Below, piece by piece: positions 54,505 through 64,000 of a stretch of 64,000 nt of DNA. The stretch comes from Epiperipatus broadwayi (lineage: Eukaryota > Onychophora > Udeonychophora > Euonychophora > Peripatidae). A program made the translations under genes and the position numbers. Within the stretch, counting starts at the first letter, position 1. The number at the start of each line of letters is the position of its first letter. The notes beneath the pieces were generated by a model. The model had not been told where the DNA came from. It did not search any database and saw only the letters and a program-made list of their open reading frames with translations. The stretch is from positions 124,001 through 188,000 of the forward strand of contig JAQFVV010006550.1 of the NCBI GenBank assembly GCA_028023455.1, read 5' to 3'.

Positions 54505-57355
54505 ATTATGGCAAGTGGAAAAAGTTTCTATTGGGTAAAATAAAACCACATTTATAAAAATAGTAAAGAAAATATTTTTAAAAATTTTAATAACGATAAA
54601 TAATTTACACATGTTTAGATTTTTTTTCTTTCTTTGATGACCTTAACCCTAAATATATCTTCTTTTAATATCATAAAATTCAAATATCTAATGTTTCAAT
54701 CTTTGTCCTTTTTAAAAATGTAAGTTATGTTCAATGATGCGAAGAGTAATTGCTATCAGTAAAAACTTTATTTAAATATTTTTTTTTTTTTTAAATGACA
54801 AAATATTAATTTTTGAAATGCTTTTCACTTGAAAGCTTACATTTGTAATAAATAATGTTAATATTATCAATATATTATATTGAAAAAAATGTTTAATTGC
54901 GAAAATAAAATGTTCAAGTATAGAGTACTATTTAATGAACGGCTTGCTAGGTTCCATTCAAAATAGAAAGGGGTTTTTAATTAAACAGGTTAACATGGCT
55001 ATATATGATAATAAAGAGAAACTCACAGATTCATTTTATTGAAAACCTTATTAAAGAAGTTGACTATCAAATTGTGTAATAAATAGATCAACACACTAAA
55101 TTATATGTAAATAGATCTGAAGAGATTTGGGCTCTAATTATCATGTGCCACATCGGTCATAGTGCATGAAAAACTGACAACTAATTATGCAGTATGCATG
55201 CATTTCAGGAATAATTGATTTCTTCAACTGCCTTTGAGCACAGCCAACAATCTATGCAAGTATAACAATAACTGTCTGTCACATGTTGTGCATTTTTTTG
55301 AATCCAAATGCATTATATCCAAATCCAAACACTCCTATTTGTTCAAGCCTATAAATCAGAAACTAGTTTGGGAAAAAGAATAACATGGCATTGGATGTAG
55401 ATTTAATAGGCACTACTATCTGCTATCTCATACCTATTGAGTCCAAAGCAAAATGTTATCTAACTCAAATATCCCATTACCTTCATATTATAATTTAAAT
55501 AATTTTGCTTTAAATCATTCCCTAAAAAATATCACATGCATATCAAAATCACACACACACACACATCGACTCATAGTTACTTTTTGGATATTAGAGTAAG
55601 TGGTTTAACCTGGATTGTTAATTTTAATTAATGGCTACCTAGCAACATCATTGCTGGATATAATTCTCTAGTGATTACAGGGAAATTCTCTAATTCTTGG
55701 TCTATATATATTACACCTATGAACACTTCAAACACTATTCAAATAATTGAAAGATTAAAACTCCCTGACTAAATAGTTGTCACCAATGCAAACAGGAATA
55801 AGACCAGAATCTTATTGACATGTGACTGATATTTAATTTTGTATTTATAACAATTAAATTATATTTGTATCCACACCAAATTATCATATGACCCTACCAG
55901 CTTCCTTGCAAACCACTCATCTTCTAGTTACTTCACTCATAATATCCTTTTAATATTTTGTAATGTTTTAAACCCAAGTAAAATTACTTCTAGTTATATT
56001 GCTCAGTTATATATAAACTATCATAATCAATCCAGCAAGTCATTTAATAGTGACTAGAAAATGTGTATCTAGCTCCTCTTAAAAAGAAGGTAAATATTTT
56101 GGCCACTTTGGGGTCAGATAAGTATCAGTATGCTAATTGCAAAATGCGTGACTTGAATAATGAAATGGTTCTTTATGAGGGGATGTGTCATGTTTTTTAT
56201 AGTGCTGATATATGATTATTTTTATCTTTTATAGTGTACCTAAGATAGTTCACAGTGACATGGTTAACTAGCCTGAACAATGACCTAAACACGAATAGAC
56301 TTGATCTTTTGGTTGAAAATTGGTAACTCAATGAAGTGGGAAATTTAATCACCTTACATTTTCCCGCAATAGATGGCAGTTGAAAATTTTATCTCACTTC
56401 TATTATATAAGCTTGAATTATATATAGTAATTGTTGAACTAACTGAAAATTCAAAAATAATGTGATTGCATTTTCGCTACTTATAGAAATAAAATAGAAA
56501 AATTTGTTAAATTTAATGGATTCTCAAATTGAATTACATCATATAAAACTTTTGGATTAATCTTGAATAGACTTGTACCATATGGGAGAAACGACATTAC
56601 ATTTCATTTGCAATTTTTTTGAAAAAAATAATGTGCGTTTTGGTTATTCTTCATCTGGTTTATTTTAAGAGCGTAGGAAAAGCTTTGTTATATCTTTTAA
56701 GCAAGAAGAAAGAGAAATATTAAGAAATAAAATCTCTTGTTAAACTAGACCTTTAAAAAAAAACAACATATGGGGCACATTTTACTTTTCCTCAGTATGT
56801 GTTCGTATACAATTTATAAAGACAACTTCGTTTATATTTTCGTTTTTATTATAAAAGAGTAAACGTTATAATTAAAATATTACTGATTAATACTTCAAAG
56901 AAATTAATAACAATAAAACAAAACCAAATTTAAACACACAAACATTATGAATTATTTTTTTTTGTTAAAGTTCCCCCCAACCTCCCGCTATTTCAAAAAC
57001 ATAATTCTTTTGAAACATTTTCTCTTCCTGAAGTGATAGCGAAGAAAATAATTCAAATGTTTTCCAACAAGAAAAGCAAAATATACGATAATTTCTCTTC
57101 TTTTAAAGAAAACATTTTCTTACTCATTTAAATACAAAGAAAAACACAATAGATACAACTACACTTGAATAACTTTTTTAAATAGAAAAAAATGTGCATA
57201 TTTGCAATTGTACCTGACCCAATAAATTTTTACCTATAAGAATTTATATTGTTAAAGACAGAAAAGGGTGCGATAGTTCTTCAAATTCACATATAAAATA
57301 ATGTTAACATTGATTAAGCAATGAGTGGATATATTATTAGACATTTATACAACTA
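54505..57355. other. No gene seen in 2.85 kb
   Basis: AT-rich with a short (CA)n at about 55550-55564. I find no frame, fold or repeat match that I would defend. Confidence 0.35.
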
Positions 57356-57357
57356 TA

Positions 57358-57718
57358 TATATTATAATAAAAACAATAAATTTAACGGTAATGAACAATT
57401 ATAAATAGTCTTTAAATCTGCAGAAGTACTTTCGATTAATTTTTTAAACCTGCCTCAACTGCCATTAATTTAAAAAAACAAAAAACAAAGCGGAAGCAAA
57501 CGTCATCAATTCAAATTCCACCCGTATTTTAATGTTAGCAGCTTGTCTATTTATTAAATTCGTGGGATTTGAATTGATGACGTTTGCTTCTGCTTTGTTT
57601 TTTTAATTTAATGGCAGTTGAGGCAGGTTCAAGAAAGTAACGGAAAGTACTTCTGCAGATTTAAAGACTGTTTATAATAGTTTATTACCTTTAAATTTAT
57701 TATTTTTATTATAATTAC
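57358..57718. repeat. Foldback element J
   Basis: Arms of about 160 bp run from AATAAATTTAACGGTAATG through GTCTTTAAATCTGCAGAAG and AACCTGCCTCAACTGCC to CAAACGTCATCAATTC. They are mirrored at 57562-57718. A small version is at 51504. Confidence 0.8.
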
Positions 57719-57899
57719 AATTTTGTTTTAATTAACGACAATTTTATTTATATAACTGTATATATATATATAATACAATTGGAAGTAAAGTAATCCCTTT
57801 CTAATTGTGTATATACATACCTATCTCTTTTTAACATCAGCAAAACATAAAACAATGTCTATCTTTTTTTTAGGCTTTCATTGTGAATAAGCTTGGTTT

Positions 57900-58490
57900 T
57901 TATTAACAGTTTTGAAATTTAGAATGAAGATAACATCTAAACCAGATGTTAATATGGCATTACTAATAATGAAATCATAATCATAGAATTAAATTTGGTT
58001 GAAGTGCTTTTGGTAGAAATAACTTAATATTAAAAAAATATGGAATGTTTTTAATAAATGTATTTTACCAGTTCTTACTTATGGATTTGAGACTTGGATA
58101 TAACAGAAAAGCAATACAGAGACTTCAGACCACTCAACAAAGTATTGAGAAAGGCATGTTAAGGATAATAAGAAGAGATCAAAAACAAAATACATGTTTG
58201 AGAGAACAAACAGGTGTTACTGACATCATTGAAAGAATTAAGAGACTGAAGTGGAGTTGAGCTGGAGATATTGATGGAAAATATGATAATAGATGGACAG
58301 TTGAAATCTTAAACTGGATTCCAAGAGATTGTAAAAGTCCTAGAAGCAGACTACATGTGAGATGAGTGAAATAATAAAATGTGTTGGACTGATGGAGAAG
58401 AAAGGCAAGATATTGAAGAAGATGGATTTAGGGAGGCTTTCATCCTGCAGTGAATCGAAAATAGTTCAAAATGATGATGATAATGAACCA
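57900..58490 (+). pseudogene. RTE LINE, 3' end of reverse-transcriptase ORF
   Basis: Reads KFG..AFGRNN, then NVFYQFLLMDLRLGYNRKAIQ, RLQTTQQSIEKGMLRIIRRD, LREQTGVTDIIERIKRLKW, stop, RWTVEILNWIPRDCKSPRS, and ends in a GATGATGATAATGA tail. The layout is that of RTE-clade ORF ends. At least two stops make it non-functional. Confidence 0.75.
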
Positions 58491-58494
58491 ATTA

Positions 58495-59145
58495 AACACA
58501 CACACAAAAAAAACAATTTACCTTTTTTAACAAACTGAATAAGTAATCAAATAAAAATTAAATACTTGTGATTTTTAAATAAACACAGTCTAAAAATATA
58601 TGTATTGGAAATGATTAAACTCACACTTGCTATGAATTAATTCATACACCTGTCTTTTTTATATCAGCAAATCATAAACAAATTATTTCCAGAAATAAAA
58701 GAATCTCTCAATAAAGTTATAAAAGATTTGACACCTTTCTTATTTTTCATCCAACAATGATTGTATGCTTAATTTTTCATCTAAACAACAAGGAAACATT
58801 TTTTAAAAATTAAAATTTATTGAGTATATTCAATGATTACAAATTTTGCATATAAAAAAATTCACAAAAAATATATATTTCTTTATAAATAGATAATACA
58901 GGCATATAAAATGGTTTACATGTGTTAATAAAAATACATTTAACACATAGGAAAAAAGCCAGCTGTTTACTGTAGGAAAGAAAGAGAAGCAAGACTCTAT
59001 ATGGCATGTATGATATCTGGAGCAGCTAATACCTTGTCTCTATTTCTGATTTTAAGTATCTTATTGTAAAACACGAATTGCAATTTACTGTATGTAGGAT
59101 TAAAACAAAAATGCATCTGAAGAATCAAAGGAAAAAACAATAAAA
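58495..59145. other. No gene seen
   Basis: AT-rich; may include the 3' untranslated part of the LINE that follows on the minus strand. Confidence 0.35.
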
Positions 59146-59149
59146 ATAG

Positions 59150-60350
59150 TGATCCTAATTGAGGGGAAAAGATCACATTTCATACTGTCAATGAGAGTGT
59201 CGATAAATGGAGCACATGATTGACTTAATAATATTTTTATAGACAAGAAGAGCAGAACATATGATTTATTGTCTCTTCAGACTTGTGACAGAGTGGACAA
59301 GTAGGGTCAATGTTAGCATTCTCCATTCTTTGTGATAAAAAATGATTAGTGGACAGAACTTCTAAATTGATTTTAATATGGAAATCAAAATATTTTGGTT
59401 CTAGATGCCAGAATTTGAATTTTGAAATAATCTGTTTATTGATAAGATTAAATAGAGATGACTACTAGATTGATTACCATTATGAGTCATGTAATAAATC
59501 TTCCAGTAAAATATTTTCCCAGAAAAAATACTCTGACTCAAATCAATATAAGCAGAAATATATTTGATTATAGATTGAAAAAAAAACATACCACTACTGG
59601 GCAATTGTGTATCTGTTGGGTTAACCAGGGCAGATTTCAGAATATCTGGGTACTCAAAAACAAATTTAAAGACAGAATTAAATGACTTCTGAAAATAAAA
59701 GATAGGGATCGAGTGAAGAGAAAGGCCATTCTATTTGATATATTTATGCAAGCCTCTAATACCAAATGTGACAGCTTTTTTATTCTAAATCATTTTGGAA
59801 CAAAACAAAATTATCTTATTCTTAAATGCATTTTTTGCAAATAGTAGACCATTTTCAGAAAAATGAAGATATTAATAAGACAGATTTTTGCATGCAGAGA
59901 AAGGTATGCTCTAGACTGGGAATTAATTATATATTCAACAAATTAGAGAAGATCTGAATTGATATTTTCATAGCAATTATTGATTTGTAAATGGAAAAAA
60001 AAACAAGGAAGTTATGGGGTGGTGCAGTGAAAGGAGATGAAATATTCTTTCCAGAGAGTATTTCTATATGGACATTAAATTGAAGCTTAAACCGAATAGT
60101 ATAATCTTCCAGAATGGAAATAAGCAAAGGAAGATACTTCTTGGAGGAAAGAAAAATGACAAGATTATCTATAAAGGATATATGCTTGACTGCCTTGTTA
60201 ATCAACAGAATATAAATTCTGGGTAATTTATCCTCTATTTCAAGAGGAAGGGGATTAATATAAATAAAACAAAATTAAGGCACTCAAAGAGGAAGCTTGC
60301 TAAATTGAATTAGATGACTTAAATCTGGAAGCACTTTGCCATTTAGAATG
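59150..60350 (-). pseudogene. L1-like LINE ORF2 remnant
   Basis: The minus strand from 60350 downward reads YINPLPLEIEDKLP, KAVKHISFIDNLVIFLSS (the position of (F/Y)ADD, here FIDN), then LLISILEDYTIRFKLQFN. Near 59290 it reads DPTCPLCHKSEETINHMF, the CPxC....ET..H.F zinc-binding signature found after L1-type reverse transcriptases. Frameshifts and the lost catalytic Asp pair show a dead copy. Confidence 0.65.
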
Positions 60351-60364
60351 ATAAAAATTTCTCT

Positions 60365-60535
60365 GAAATTATAAATTTATTTAAATGCACATTGATTACA
60401 TAAGTAATATTTATTAAGGCTGTAAACCTCAAGAATATGCATGTGAAAATGTGAAGCTAGGGACCTCTACAGGTCTTAAGCACAAGCTTATGCTTTGGAA
60501 GAAAATAGGGAAACCCTTCTTTACTTCAACCATAG
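60365..60535 (+). repeat. Family E repeat, copy 1
   Basis: AATTTATTTAAATGCACATTG, GTAATATTTATTAAGGC, GGGACCTCTACAGGTCTTAA and CCTTCTTTACTTCAACC occur in the same order as at 63375 and 63685. The CCTCTACAGG part is partly palindromic. Confidence 0.7.
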
Positions 60536-60539
60536 GTAT

Positions 60540-61165
60540 CCATGAATCTTCTATAAATTCTTGTTTAAACCAATATAATTGGTTTTGTTTAATAACCAGA
60601 TAAAAATTTTGTTTATATTTATATTTAGCATAAATGGGTTTGAACCTGGATACTATATTAAAGATATATATAAGCTATATTAAATGAAATAAACATGTAT
60701 GTGTATATATATTGTGAATCTTCCAGATGTGCACATAAAATAGCATCTATAACAATAAGTTAGTTAATAAAATTCCATGAACACAAAGTTTTCATAATAA
60801 TACTAATCAATGTGATGATAATGATTGGGATTCATAATAACAAGCACTCCTATCAGTATTTTATTTGTTTTAGGTTTCAATTAAAAAAAAAAAATCCAGA
60901 TACCAAACATCCCCAACAGAGCTTCAGGTGCAAATGTCCTCAACAGAGAAAGTTTACTTAGAATACTAACAAAATAACCATCATCATTGCCACTTATTAC
61001 TGTGACACCCCAGTGGCTCACATGTTAGCTCAGAGTTATGAATGATTCATAACTAGCTTATATGTGTTGACATTATAATGTTTAAGTGGAGTTATAAATA
61101 AACTAATGGATTGATGAAACAATAATTTAACCATTTATTGACAAAACAAAAACATATATAAGTTG
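60540..61165. other. No gene seen
   Basis: AT-rich; nothing recognised. Confidence 0.4.
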
Positions 61166-61170
61166 GTTTC

Positions 61171-61381
61171 ATCTATAAACTAGTGATTCCCAAATACAGA
61201 TATAAAATGAAACAATTAATATTTTTCAATTTTTAAGTCTATAGGCATGATTCCAAATGCAGATGTAAAATAAAATGTCTTGTTAATATGTTTCTAGTTT
61301 TAAGTTTATACTAGTGACTCCAACTTCAGATAGATATAAAATATAATATATTACAACAATTAGTATATTTTTAGTTTTTAA
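61171..61381. repeat. Minisatellite, three units of 66-78 bp
   Basis: Units begin near 61171, 61237 and 61304 with TCTATA or TTTATA. They contain GATTCC(C)AAAT.CAGAT, TAAAAT and TTTTTAAG. Confidence 0.65.
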
Positions 61382-61590
61382 GTCTAATGCCTTTTTAATA
61401 TTATAAATGTGAATATTTTACTGGTAAAAATCCTTGAAGTCATAAATCAGAGGTTTTCAAATATTGTTTTTCTTCTTTTTTCTGTAATTATGGAATCTTC
61501 ATAATTTCACTTGATGTGTAGATTTCTTTTTTTATATATGCTGGAGACTTAAATTGTAGTTACAACAATATGATGATAGATAGCATGTAT

Positions 61591-61932
61591 AATATTAATA
61601 GGTCTTGGGAAATTTTGCAGCATAGTACATTTTCTTTTTTTTTATTAGCATCTTAAAAGGCTGAAGCAATCTAGTTTCAAAGACTTCAACTCTATTTACC
61701 AGATTAGACTGCATACTTAGATTGATATGGTTATAATACAGAGGATGAAGAATGAGTCTTTTAAAAATTAAAGATATTAATGGGTCTTGGGTAATTTTTC
61801 AGTATAGTACATTTTCTTTCTTTTATTGGCATCTTAAGATGCTGTAGCGATCTAGTTCCAAAGACTTCAACCCTAGGCTGATATGGTTATATTACAGAGG
61901 ATGAGGAATGACTCTTACATTTAAAAATTACA
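61591..61932. repeat. Tandem duplication, about 180-bp unit
   Basis: TTAAT(A/G)GGTCTTGGG, ATAGTACATTTTCTTT, GCATCTTAA, AAGACTTCAA and GATATGGTTATA(A/T)TACAG recur in the same order. Confidence 0.75.
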
Positions 61933-62194
61933 GATAAAAAGTTATGTATATGTATTATTATACCATTAAAACTAATATTTCATCTAATATTCAGAGGTTG
62001 TTAAATGTAAGAATTGTTTCTTATCCTCTGTATGTATTAATGGTGATTTCAAATTATTTAACTTATATTTAAATTAAAACAATAGGCATAATATCAGCCT
62101 ATAATTTCAAAACTACATCAAAAACTAGGATTATATAACAATGCAGCTTAAAGTGGTATCATTCTCTCTTTTATTGTTTTTAACAATATATAAT

Positions 62195-62450
62195 TCTATG
62201 GAAAATCCTGAGATCTAGGTGCAGTGCTCTCAGATCCAAGGATCCTCACTGACGAAGGCCACAGGCCAAAAATTAGTTTGGGGATATTGGATGAGTAGGC
62301 ACTAGATAAGAATTTTATGCACAAGCCTTCTGGCATCCATTGATTACTCTGGTTGGCAAAAGGTGGCACTACTGTGTGGAGAGTTTTGCCTTGTTTAATA
62401 ACAATTATATGCTAGTATAAGAGATAGTAATCATGTGATCTATGGAAGAT
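62195..62450 (+). repeat. Family F element with 12-bp target duplication
   Basis: TCTATGGAAAAT (62195-62206) and TCTATGGAAGAT (62439-62450) bracket a 232-bp F unit that begins CCTGAGATCTAGGTGCAG and ends AGTAATCATGTGA. This gives the likely boundaries of a single F insertion. Confidence 0.7.
62233..62295 (+). ncRNA. Hammerhead, family F single insertion
   Basis: ATCCAAG, CCTCA, CTGACGA, stem II GGCC/GGCC, AAAAA (G12 lost), TTAGTT, TGGGG, ATATTGGAT. Both stem I helices are perfect. Loss of G12 and a GUU triplet in place of GUC suggest weak or no activity. Confidence 0.5.
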
Positions 62451-62568
62451 AGTTACCTCTATTTCAAATACAGATAAAAAAGTTATGATTGTTTATTACT
62501 ATATTTGATAATTTGTATTGTTTATGGGCTTGTTAAAATTGTTAAAATACGTAATAAATGTAATTTTT

Positions 62569-62591
62569 AAAAAAAAAAAAGGGGGGGGGGG
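62569..62591 (+). repeat. A12-G11 homopolymer junction
   Basis: Twelve A followed by eleven G; compare 20983-21003. Confidence 0.9.
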
Positions 62592-62599
62592 AGTAGCAC

Positions 62600-63370
62600 T
62601 TACACTAAGTTTGGATAATCATAATGAATAAGAAAACTAAACTCAATGACTGAACAAAGATAAATCAATGAAAGAGAATAGAAAAAAAAATTGAATATTT
62701 TAGTATTTATGGAGTATTATAACAAAAAAAGGTATATGACAAATAAATAGTTTCTTAGGACGTATTGGTTCAGAATTTTGATAAGGAAAATCATTTTTCA
62801 TCACAAATCACGTCACGTGATAGACATTTACATATTTAAATATTAAATTTAACATTCAATAGTTAATTTTGTTTTTTAGAATAATTTTCTAATATTTTTT
62901 TAAATAAAATTATTTTGAAATATAAACATTAGATTATATATTTTATATAAAAAATATTGAAAATAAATTACTTATTTTATATATTAAATCTATTTATTGA
63001 AATTTATTTTTATTCAATAGTTATGGAGAATTTTTTTTTTACATAGTATTGAAAATAACAATATTGAAAAGCATTAATATTAATTATTTTTATATCACAC
63101 TAATTTACTTTTTATTTGTGTACAATTATTAGAATAATTTCATGGATAAAACATATGTATTTACAATTTTTAATGGCTAAAAATTATGATTTACTCTCTC
63201 TATTTAATCCTACTTAAAAAATTATATATGTTTATTTTTCCGTTTAGTATTTTAGTAGAAAATAGTAATGTGATGTATTTATTGAATAATTCTTAAGTAA
63301 TTCTCGTTGGTGAATATTCACATATTTAAAATGTAGGTGTTTACTTGGTTACTTATGAAGATTTCCATAG
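62600..63370. other. No gene seen
   Basis: AT-rich; nothing recognised. Confidence 0.4.
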
Positions 63371-63374
63371 TTAG

Positions 63375-63505
63375 TACTTTAAATTTACTAAGGAAATAAA
63401 CCTAAAGCATGTGCAATTGAAAATGCGAAGGTAGAGACCTCTACAGGTCTTAACCACAAGCTTACAGATTGGAAGAAAAGAGGGGAACCCGTTTTTACTT
63501 CAACC
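63375..63505 (+). repeat. Family E repeat, copy 2
   Basis: AATTTACTAAGG, ATAAACCTAAAGCATGTGC, AGAGACCTCTACAGGTCTTA, AAGCTTACAGATTGGAAG and TTTACTTCAACCTA match copies 1 and 3. Confidence 0.7.
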
Positions 63506-63684
63506 TACTTTCTATATAAATAGGTGAAACTGAAGCAGTTAGATCTGAGTGCGTGAAGCTATTCAATACTTCACTGATTAAGTCCACAATTCCTATTATA
63601 CATTAATACTCACAAAATATTTCGATTTACAATGAGTCAATGGAAAGATCTTATAGTTAGAAATCTATTATGATAATTTAAAGT

Positions 63685-63930
63685 TGTAATTATAAATTTA
63701 TTTAACGCACATTGATTACGTAAGTAATATTTACTAAGGCAATAAACCTAAAGCATGTTGAAGTAGGTTGAAGTAAAGAAGGGTTCCCCTCTTTTCTTCC
63801 AATGTGTAAGCTTGTGGTTAAGATCTGTAGAGGTCCCTAACTTTGTATTTTCAACCACATATGCTTTAGGTTTATTGCCTTAGTAAATATTACTTATGTA
63901 ATCAATGTGCATTAAATAAATTTGTATTTT
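63685..63930. repeat. Family E foldback, copy 3
   Basis: The left arm (63690-63756: AACGCACATTGATTACGTA, ACTAAGGCAATAAACC) pairs with 63868-63928. The rest of the unit (GGTTGAAGTAAAGAAGGGT through ATGTGTAAGCTTGTGGTTAA) occupies the loop in the minus orientation. Confidence 0.75.
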
Positions 63931-64000
63931 AAGTTATAAATTTATATTGTGAATTTATGGAGATATAGTTTCCACCTTACACACTATGTTAAATTTAGCA

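Noticed and set aside
57358-57718. Hammerhead search in foldbacks J, K, P, Q, H and E
   Set aside because: I read both strands of the arms for CUGANGA followed by a hairpin and GAAA and found none; they seem to be a separate class of foldback.

Overview
The window looks like intergenic or intronic DNA from an invertebrate animal. It is very AT-rich (well under one third GC by eye), full of (TA)n and (TTA)n tracts, has no long open reading frames, and holds remnants of animal transposons: RTE, CR1/Jockey-like and L1-like LINEs, Penelope-like GIY-YIG fragments, a Helitron, a hAT element and tRNA-derived retroposons. I could not settle the phylum. One assembly gap of 500 N lies at 51799-52298.

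The dominant architecture is foldback DNA: dozens of inverted-repeat elements of 100-900 bp, often nested. Reading their arms as RNA shows that several unrelated-looking families carry a hammerhead ribozyme core (CUGANGA, stem II, GAAA, an NUH cleavage triplet, and a stem I that pairs across an internal loop). I name the families F (nine loci, including a 184-bp tandem array at 43277-43899), D (21.2, 26.4, 27.6, 41.3, 46.9 kb), C (4.4, 40.4 kb), G (12.4, 52.8 kb) and I (16.2, 19.4, 24.3, 36.2 kb). Family A (0.5, 1.4, 9.3, 41.4 kb) is hammerhead-like but has a non-canonical core. Several of these elements are flanked by direct repeats of 12-18 bp, as expected for retroposition, and family I has tRNA-like heads arranged head to head. 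Together they resemble the self-cleaving 'retrozyme' and Penelope-associated hammerhead elements known from animals. Most copies are decayed; copies of D1, F and G2 keep the core residues.

Layout: 0-4.6 kb foldbacks plus RTE and CR1-like LINE fragments; 5.4-7.5 kb a unique, CpG-richer block with a TATA/initiator pair and coding-like pieces; 8.8-12.8 kb microsatellites, LINE tails, a 190-bp spacerless palindrome and foldback M; 14.5-18 kb family F, H and LINE tails; 18.6-20.7 kb a GIY-YIG fragment and a Helitron inserted in family I; 21-28 kb family D, a tRNA-Gly-derived repeat and a CpG-richer block; 28.7-36.9 kb hAT, RTE, foldbacks and one candidate exon; 37-46 kb minisatellites, two candidate minus-strand exons, families C, D, F and a retroposed tRNA-Gly; 47-53 kb tandem repeats, F, the gap and G; 54-64 kb foldbacks K, J and E, RTE and L1-like LINEs and one more F.

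No intact protein-coding gene can be demonstrated. The best hints of a host gene are splice-bounded candidate exons at 34722-34786 (+), 39179-39274 (-) and 40002-40075 (-), and the 5.4-7.5 kb block.
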